Positions 57,924 through 64,000 of a DNA stretch of 64,000 bases are shown in pieces; the stretch's first letter is position 1, and every line of letters begins with the position of its first letter. Location of the stretch: NCBI RefSeq assembly GCF_000003195.3, contig NC_012873.2, positions 45,281,061-45,345,060 of the forward strand, in the 5' to 3' direction. The notes under the pieces were generated by a model. It saw only the letters and a program-made list of their open reading frames with translations, was not told the DNA's origin and searched no databases. This DNA is from Sorghum bicolor. Lineage: Eukaryota > Streptophyta > Magnoliopsida > Poales > Poaceae. Position numbers and translations under genes: made by a program.

Positions 57924-58877
57924 TTAAGCTCTAGGTGTTTCTGCAAACTCATCTAAGGGTTCAAGTTCAGAAGGTTTAGCTTCTTCTTCTGTGAAGAAAG
58001 GAGCTTCTTCTTCTAAGTCTGGTTCATCTAAAAGCTCTAGAGATACAGCCTTTACCTCCTCCATAGGATCGGGCAAAAGATATGACTCGGTCTTATTATT
58101 TAAGGAGTGAGAAATCGTTATTGGAAATTTAAAATCTTTTCCAAAAGAAATGTGTAGCTTCCCAGTTTGATCTTCATAAAGGAGTCTTCTAAAAGGTTGT
58201 CCTATCAACAGGTCAAAGTCCCATGTATCAAAGATATAAAAGTTCAAATGAACCATGGAGCCTTCTACCATAAAGGGTAGGACATTAATAATTCCAAGAC
58301 TGGGGACTAATCGTCCCGAAGATTCCTTTATGACCTTTGTTGTGTGGGTTAAAACCAATTTTTTAAATAATTTAAGTGCAAAATATTCAGACATGATGTT
58401 GATCCCCACAACAGGATTATAGAGAGCATCAAATTGATCAGAATCATAAGCACAACGTATAGTTATAGGAGGTGTGTCCAAACGGATCACATCAGAGGAA
58501 AGCTCTGACTCCTCCAACCATTCACTACTCATGACTGAGATAAGCTCTCTCAATTGATGTTCACTTGGCAAACAAATGCTAAAATGGCCTTTTTGGGGTC
58601 TGTCTATAGAATGGTAGTTTGAAATGTTTCCAAAATCGGTAAAAAGATCAGATTCTATATCCAGCATGAAATCAGGTGGTGGAATTTGTTCCTTTTGTGG
58701 CTCAGAACTTGGGATAGCTAAAGTAGATGGAGAATTTGGCAAAGTGTCTACTTCGGCTTCATGGCTTTCATCATGAAGGGTATTATCCATCTCAGCTTCT
58801 AGGATTCTATCTAGGATTGCTCTAGCGTCATCAGTAGGGATGCGAAAGAAAGAACCTCTAGACATTGTATGTAGCAT
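57924..58877 (-). pseudogene. Element E Gag tail and protease-like domain lacking D-T/S-G
   Basis: Open for 317 codons. An acidic linker (to about residue 95) contains LFTDFGNISNY but no CCHC knuckle. At about residues 145-250 the sequence aligns with plant retropepsins: flanking ALYNPVVGINIMS, then GIINVLPFMVEG and FDLLIGQPFRRLL. Where ALLD-T/L-G-A is expected it reads ALYNPVV, so the catalytic aspartate and glycine are missing. Element 3 has the equivalent YNPYV. A fold-level match by motif order is my inference. The ORF is continuous with gag upstream except for stops. Confidence 0.78.
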
Positions 58878-58879
58878 TT

Positions 58880-59430
58880 GTTTATGATCTTTCTAAAGAC
58901 CTCGAAAAAAGTGAAATAAAAGAACAAGGTCTTCAAGATTAAGTTTTGGACCAGATTCTAAAAGATCAGAAAAACATTTCCAGGATTTTCCCAAAGTTTC
59001 ATTATCTTTTTGTTGAAAAGATAGGACTTCGAGTCTAAGGTCGCCGATACGGTCGAGGGAATAAAAATCTAGACAAAAGTTGGCTCGTAAGACTCCCGAT
59101 TCACCTTGTTGTTGACTTACCTTCTGACTATACATTGTCTAGCTTCTCCCCTTAAAGAAAAAGGAAAAAGCTTCCAATGTAAAGTTTTATCAGAAATGCC
59201 TTCAATGCGAAGAAAATCACATGTTTGCTCAAAATCCCTAATATGAAGGTAAGGGTTTTCGTCTTCCTTTCCTGAAAAAGATCGGTTTTGAATCATGGCA
59301 ATCAACCTGGAACTTAACCTATACTAGGATGTTTGGATAGGGTGTGATGACTCCCATGGTAAAAGGTCAGTTTTCGAAGGTGTTGCAAATTGATAGATCG
59401 ATTTAGAATCTTGGTTTTCCATAAGGTAAG
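58880..59430 (-). pseudogene. Element E gag (broken)
   Basis: Starts MENQDSKSIYQF near 59419, with PWESSHP and then stops. It reads LIAMIQNRSFSGKEDENPYL, HWKLFPFSLRGEARQ (59305-59150), a break, then NFCLDFYSLDRIGDLRLEVLSF and LLFHFFRGL (to 58893). These are Gag capsid motifs of the same type as element 3. No CCHC knuckle is found. Confidence 0.85.
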
Positions 59431-59526
59431 GGTAAGAAAAATAAAGAATATAAAAAGATAAGAAAAGATAAAAGTATGAATACAAGCTAGTAGTAAGACT
59501 CAAGGTTTCTCAGTAAACCGTCTTTC

Positions 59527-59544
59527 TCCCCGGCAACGGCGCCA
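59527..59544 (-). other. Element E primer-binding site, tRNA-Asp type
   Basis: On the minus strand TGGCGCCGTTGCCGGGGA, identical to element 1's site, 8 bp after the 5' LTR. Confidence 0.88.
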
Positions 59545-59552
59545 GAAATGCT

Positions 59553-60782
59553 TGTTGATATTTGGTAATGCAATCAGGAATTAATCCACAAGCACACGGA
59601 TATCGGTGAGCACTTCACCCGGGATGTTATCTAGAGTATCGTATTTATATTTTTACCACTAGGAGAAAGTGTGCATCTGACTAACCAGGTCTATTACTAC
59701 TAACCTTTAGGCTACAACCACTATGACTCGATGTGAGTGATGTATAGAGAAGACTTCAACTGCACCCTCGTTCTAACCTTGGTAAGGATGATCTACTGTT
59801 CTGTTGGGGAGGCTCACGGAATCTAGACACCACAGAGGATGTTTGACCCGCACCTATAAACCCTATCGATCCAGCTAACGGGATTATGGGCTACAAAGGT
59901 AACTCAGAAATATCACGTTCCTCGCTACTACCACGGTCCGGCTAGACAGGGGATATCTATGAGTATCCTAGCCCAAACACCACGTTTACGCTAGAGATGA
60001 TTACTCTAAACTCTATGCGAAGAGATCAAAGTAAACTCATAAACCAAAGAACAATAAGACAAAGAACTTACTAGAATTTAGAAGTCGAAATACTGAAGAA
60101 TCCTAGGAGCAAGCCTCGGGTTAGGAGACTTGATCCCGCAGGTACAACCTCGGAGTAGACACCGACAGGCCGGGCTTCCTCCGATCTACACCTCCACTCT
60201 ATCTCTCTCAATCTAGTAGAACTAATTCTACTCACATTGGATGCTAAGCCCTATGAGGTTGGGAACCCTAAAGGAACCTATCTCTCTGAATCCTCTCTAG
60301 AAAATATGCTAATGAATAATGGGGATTGATTTCTCTAGGGGCCAGGGCCTTGCTTATATAGTCCTCTCAAATGAATCTGGGCCGTCGGATCAAACCGACC
60401 TTGATTGAACGGTTCTCCTTGATCCTCAAAGGTGGTGGAGCATAATCCGCGTGATGCACCCTGATTGGCCACCATAGGTGGACGGGCGCCCACGGGGGCA
60501 GGGCGGGCGCCCTGCCTGTGGGCCCGCTTGGCCTCCCGCTCATTCGTGTGGCTTCTGGAACCTTCTAGACCGAGGAAAATTGGCGCACAAGTTAATATCT
60601 CTATGTAAACCCGACGCGTGGGCCTTTCTTCTATATTTCCTGATAACCCCCTGCAGAAATAGATAAACAGCAACACTCATGGAATTCTGTCAGATCAAAC
60701 CCTAATTCTAGGTATTGCTTGTATATTAGTCCTTTTCCTTATTTATTTCATGATTAAAATTGATACTTAAGAACCGTCAACA
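59553..60782 (-). repeat. Element E 5' LTR
   Basis: 1230 bp, TGTTGACGG to ATATCAACA on the minus strand. GC motifs at 60512-60501 and 60491-60480 (21 bp apart); TATATAA at 60360-60354, 131 bp after the proximal motif. It matches the element 2 LTRs and the split 3' LTR. Confidence 0.94.
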
Positions 60783-63314
60783 GCATAATCAAGTAGGTAT
60801 CAAGGAATTCAAGGTAACAATCATCTATGATTTTACTAAGGTTGTCAAGGTGGACACATGCATATGATATATGTATTAAATGTAAATAGGTAACAAGGAT
60901 AGTCCTAAATTATACTTGCCTTAAACACTTACACAATTCTCAGACCATCAGCTTTTGGTCATCAGCTTCTGATCTTTAGCGCCCACAAACAGTTCTCGTC
61001 TACTCGTAGCAAGCACCACACATAGACAGGCATACAAGCAAAATAGAAACAACTAAGAACAACACATCAATCAAAAGAAAAGTTTTAAAAGAGAGCGCAC
61101 TAAAAGGCATGACTCGATGCTAAGGTCACGAGAGCAGAAAAACGACCGAGAATGAAGCTATCGTTAAAAAGGATGTGATTAATAGGCAAAAGACTATGGA
61201 GTGTATTTATTTTATTTTAGTAAAACATGGTGATGGATATTTTAAAGAAATATCCTAAAGTGAAATTAATCAAATTAGATTGATCGCAAAGCCAGAAATA
61301 AAACTTAGTTATATTTTAACTACAAATAATTATATATCATTTAGGCCATTTAAACATTTATAATTTAGAAAGCATAAAGCAAGTAAGAGTAACTAAATGA
61401 ATCATCATGTTTCGAGGTTTACGTAAGCAGTTCATATTTCAAAAGGCATTAATGTTGCTATTATTCATATTAACACTCTTTATTAAGTCCAAGCTTATAT
61501 ACCTAAATTACTTTTAATTGAAAGACAATGAATAAATATTTATTATATTACAACTAGATCGACTTTATATGAATCATGCTTCAATTAGTCAAACTATAAT
61601 TTAATAAATATGTATATGAAAAGGTCGAAGATAAACCTAAACTATTTTTAATCAATTAAAAGGGCACTCAATACACATTAATCAAAATAATTATATTTAT
61701 AAACATGGAAAATAATGTTGATAACATGTCGCTAAAGTCGCCCTAATCGCAAAGTAATAAATATGGAATTATAACTCTATGTCGCTTTTAATTATATAGT
61801 TAGATGCGTATGTTAATTAATTTAATAATCAACTATATATAGAAAAATATGTAATATGAAAAGCATTGGCACTACCGTGTAGAGTACGACGTCATGAATC
61901 TAACGCAACTGGAACCAATGAATCTACGCAACTGGAACCACTCGAATCGGATATAAAACAAATAAACTATTGCTATTTTCGTCTGGTGGCAAAATCGTAA
62001 TTAATATCATCTTCTACCTTGGATCTTCATCTTCACGAACGCAACAACTTGCTGCTGCTTCATGCAGGGAAGGGAAGGGACTCCGGCCAGGGCTCTGTCG
62101 GCCGAGATAGACGGCAGCCGCGGAGGTTCACGCACAAGGCTGAGGTGGGCTGGTTGCCCCATACGGCATGGAGGATGGCCGCACGACCTCCTGCCTGCTC
62201 TGCTGACCTGGCGGGCAGGGGTAGGGCGTGTGCGGAGCAGCGCAGGGCTATGGACTTGGGTGCCTCGGCTGCGGTGTGGGCGCAGGTCACCGGTGACGCC
62301 ATACGGAGTCACCGTGGCCGGAAACGAAGGAGAAGATTGCGTTGTTCATGGAGATACGTCACCGGAAAAGAAAAAGAGATTAGGGAAATGATCAAACAAA
62401 ATAGATTGGTGAAAAGTATGACGTGACGGTGTAGTGAACAACGAGACGAACTGGTGACGGTTTTTGTAGGGGATGTCGGAGATGGCAGAAAAAGCTTGCC
62501 GTCGCCAAAAATTCGTCGAAGCTATAGGTTTCGAAACTTCGGCTTTAGATCCAAGACGATAATAGTGGTGGCTCAGAAAAGTGGTTATACTTTTGGAATC
62601 AGCGCGTCAAGGGCTACACCGGCATATATATAGTGTTAGGGTTTGACGTCATGCAAAATATTGGATATTTTATTATTTTCGGATTTAATTAATTTCGTAA
62701 TTAAAATAATTTCAGAAAAGTTCAGAATTGATTTTTAAGCTGTGAAAAATACTCTGAATGATCCAAAAATTTGGGGAAAATTTCTAGAGATACTTTAGAA
62801 CACAAGGAATCTAAATAAAGTATTTAGAGCTCATGAAAAGATATCTAGAAGCATCTAAAAATTAAATTTTACTCGTAGAAAGGTGGGAAAATTCCAAAAA
62901 AGGTGGAAAATTTTTCGAGAAGTTTTAATAGGTCGGTTGATGAAGATAAAGTCAAAAGAATGATTTAGAGTAGAAGAATAGCATCGGGGGCAACTCTATG
63001 AAAAGATTAAGACTCAGGAAAAAGAGAGTTGGTTAATGATAGACACGTCGGAGAAAGATAAACGACTTACTAAATATGCTCTAAAACTTTATCCACTCAC
63101 AACACAAGTTCAATCAATAAACAAGCATCACCACACATCAAGCAAAAGCCCGTCAAGTTAATTCAGAACAATTTAGAAATTCATATTTTTTCTATAACTA
63201 ATTTGCCCTAACTCAAACTAAATTTGGCAAATCTTATACAAATATTAAATTCATTTATATTGGTTTAGTGTTTTCTATGCACAACCTAAAATTGAAAATT
63301 TTGGGGGTGTGACA
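60783..63314 (-). other. Continuation of LTR G, no gene
   Basis: AT-rich sequence, then a GC-rich block at 62030-62360 where several overlapping open frames occur on both strands, then AT-rich sequence to the LTR start TGTCACACCC at 63314. Nothing here reads like a conserved protein. Confidence 0.7.
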
Positions 63315-63600
63315 CAGGTTGTCATCTCTAGCATGATGTAGAAGTGCTAGTATTAAATCTATATGCTTTTCTTAGAATAAATAATAAATAAAGGATCCGC
63401 AAGCGCACAGATAATACCGATGTAGCATTTTAACCGGGAGTAACCCAGGTATCGTTATTTATATTTTTACTAGACTTGCAATGGATAATGAGCAATGAGC
63501 ACTGCATATAACCATGAAGAACTTAACCATGTCTTTTATCTATCTCTCATGCAGGGTAAGTGTCACATAAGATAAATATATGAATATGAATAATAAGTGA
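63315..63600 (-). repeat. Fragment of an element 1-type LTR, inverted
   Basis: Read leftward it matches the downstream third of the element 1 LTR, including the GGTAAAAATATAAATAACGATACC region and the GTGCGCTTGC...GATCC words, with many differences. It is cut by LTR G on its left. Confidence 0.7.
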
Positions 63601-64000
63601 CAGATAATAAATAAGAATTCATAGCCATGATCAAGATTCACTTGCACCCACATATATATGCACTCTCTTACATTGGGAGTAGACACAAAACATGCCTTCC
63701 ATTTAGATCCACCCAAAATGTTTCTCTCCTACACTGGGAGTGAACACTAAAAAGATCCCTGATAGGTTTTTCATCCACCAAATAAATGCTCCAATTCTTG
63801 ATGCTATCTCTCAAAAGTCTTTGTTGTCAAAAAGAGTCATGAGCTATGCAAAAGTTATAAAGAAAAAATATATATATATAGGGAGTTAAAAAAGGGACTA
63901 GTGTCCTAGAGATGAAAACAATGAGTACTCAGATACTTGCCTCCCTAAAAGTAAAAAAGAGAGAGAAAAAAAAGAAAAGAAATAATAATAATAAGATAGC
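63601..64000 (+). repeat. Fragment of an element 1-type 3' internal region
   Basis: Matches 11455-11830 and 19945-20330 in the plus orientation (ATTCACTTGCAC..., AAATAAATGCTC...). It carries a diverged copy of the double hairpin: GGACTAGTGTCC (63895-63906), then GAGTA (63923-63927) and TACTT (63934-63938). It runs off the window. The orientation is opposite to the LTR fragment on its left. Confidence 0.68.

Larger units (their letters stand above)
42270..60782 (-). mobile_element. Element E: leftward Athila-like gypsy element with an extra 3' ORF
   Basis: Flanked by GCATA (42265-42269 and 60783-60787). The 5' LTR is 59553-60782. The 3' LTR is 42270-49137 including a CACTA insertion. Going leftward it has a PBS (59544-59527), gag, a protease-like domain, RT, RNase H and integrase (down to 53095). 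These are followed by an extra ORF (51056-50427), shared hairpins and a polypurine tract. It carries three later insertions: the CACTA element, a solo LTR and T2. Gag and pol contain several stops, for example a TAG where TGG is expected in SEWVSPVQ near 57600. Confidence 0.94.
41294..63314 (-). mobile_element. G: leftward chromovirus-type LTR fragment, split by element E
   Basis: Own sequence is 41294-42269 plus 60783-63314. Read on the minus strand it starts TGTCACACCCCCAAAATTTTC at 63314. It then resembles the layout of element A's LTR: a GC-rich block at about 62360-62030, and a TTAGAGGTTACCC...AGAGGGGCTTGCC block at about 41960-41920. It is a different, diverged family. The downstream end is cut at the junction with element A (about 41293). 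Open frames at 62007-62426 lie in the GC-rich LTR block and I do not regard them as genes. Confidence 0.78.

Noticed and set aside
59527..59544. Possible tRNA gene because of the perfect match to tRNA-Asp
   Set aside because: Only the 18-nt 3' end is present, directly beside an LTR, which is a primer-binding site.
62007..62426. Cluster of open frames on both strands
   Set aside because: Lies in the GC-rich part of LTR G, equivalent to the GC-rich block in element A's LTR; no protein motif or intron signal supports a gene.
1..64000. CRISPR array, operon or prophage
   Set aside because: The sequence is eukaryotic plant repeat DNA; short repeats here are LTR microsatellites and transposon motif arrays without a regular spacer structure.

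Overview
The window looks like intergenic heterochromatin of a grass (Poaceae). I see no host gene with its own conserved function. Almost every base can be assigned to nested transposable elements of types typical of grass genomes: a Sire-like Ty1/copia remnant, a Tekay-clade chromovirus (RIRE3-like, with an extra ORF before gag), several Athila-like Ty3/gypsy elements primed by tRNA-Asp, a CACTA transposon with a TNP2 transposase, and two copies of an unassigned TIR element. Element names used here (A, G, E, T1, T2, elements 1-3) are my own labels. The species cannot be named from the sequence.

Layout, left half. 1-2205 is a leftward copia pol remnant, cut by chromovirus A (+). A's 5' LTR starts near 2206 and is split at 4901 by TIR element T1 (4902-23302). 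T1 was itself hit twice, with target sites 7 bp apart: by element 1 (6249-14200, TSD GCTGG) and element 2 (14213-22234, TSD CTGAG). A resumes at 23303 with the end of its 5' LTR, an iMet-type PBS, ORF0, gag and protease. It is then split by element 3 (27061-35275, TSD CTAAC), resumes with RT, RNase H, integrase and chromodomain (35276-38092), and ends with the 3' LTR (38130-41025). A second truncated copy of its 5' internal region follows (41026-41292).

Layout, right half. A leftward chromovirus LTR (G, 41294-63314) was split by leftward Athila-like element E (42270-60782, TSD GCATA). E's 3' LTR holds a 3'-truncated CACTA element (42453 to about 48192). Its 3' internal region holds an intact 209-codon extra ORF with its own TATA box (50427-51056, -) and a rightward solo LTR of the element-1 family (51350-53001, TSD TGGGC). 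Its pol is split by TIR element T2 (54229-56170). The right edge (63315-64000) is a mosaic of element-1-like sequences.

The most interesting pattern is how the Athila-like elements relate. Elements 1, 2, 3 and E share a tRNA-Asp-type PBS, a conserved U3 with a GC-rich motif exactly 131 bp before the TATA box (usually doubled at exactly 21 bp), and three small hairpin modules in fixed order in the 3' untranslated region. The last hairpin sits 38-40 bp before the 3' LTR. Element 1 encodes Gag with a CCHC knuckle and two retropepsin domains but no RT or integrase. E and element 3 encode RT, RNase H and integrase but have no visible CCHC knuckle, and their protease-like domain lacks the catalytic D-T/S-G. 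This suggests, but does not prove, a complementing two-part retrotransposon system.
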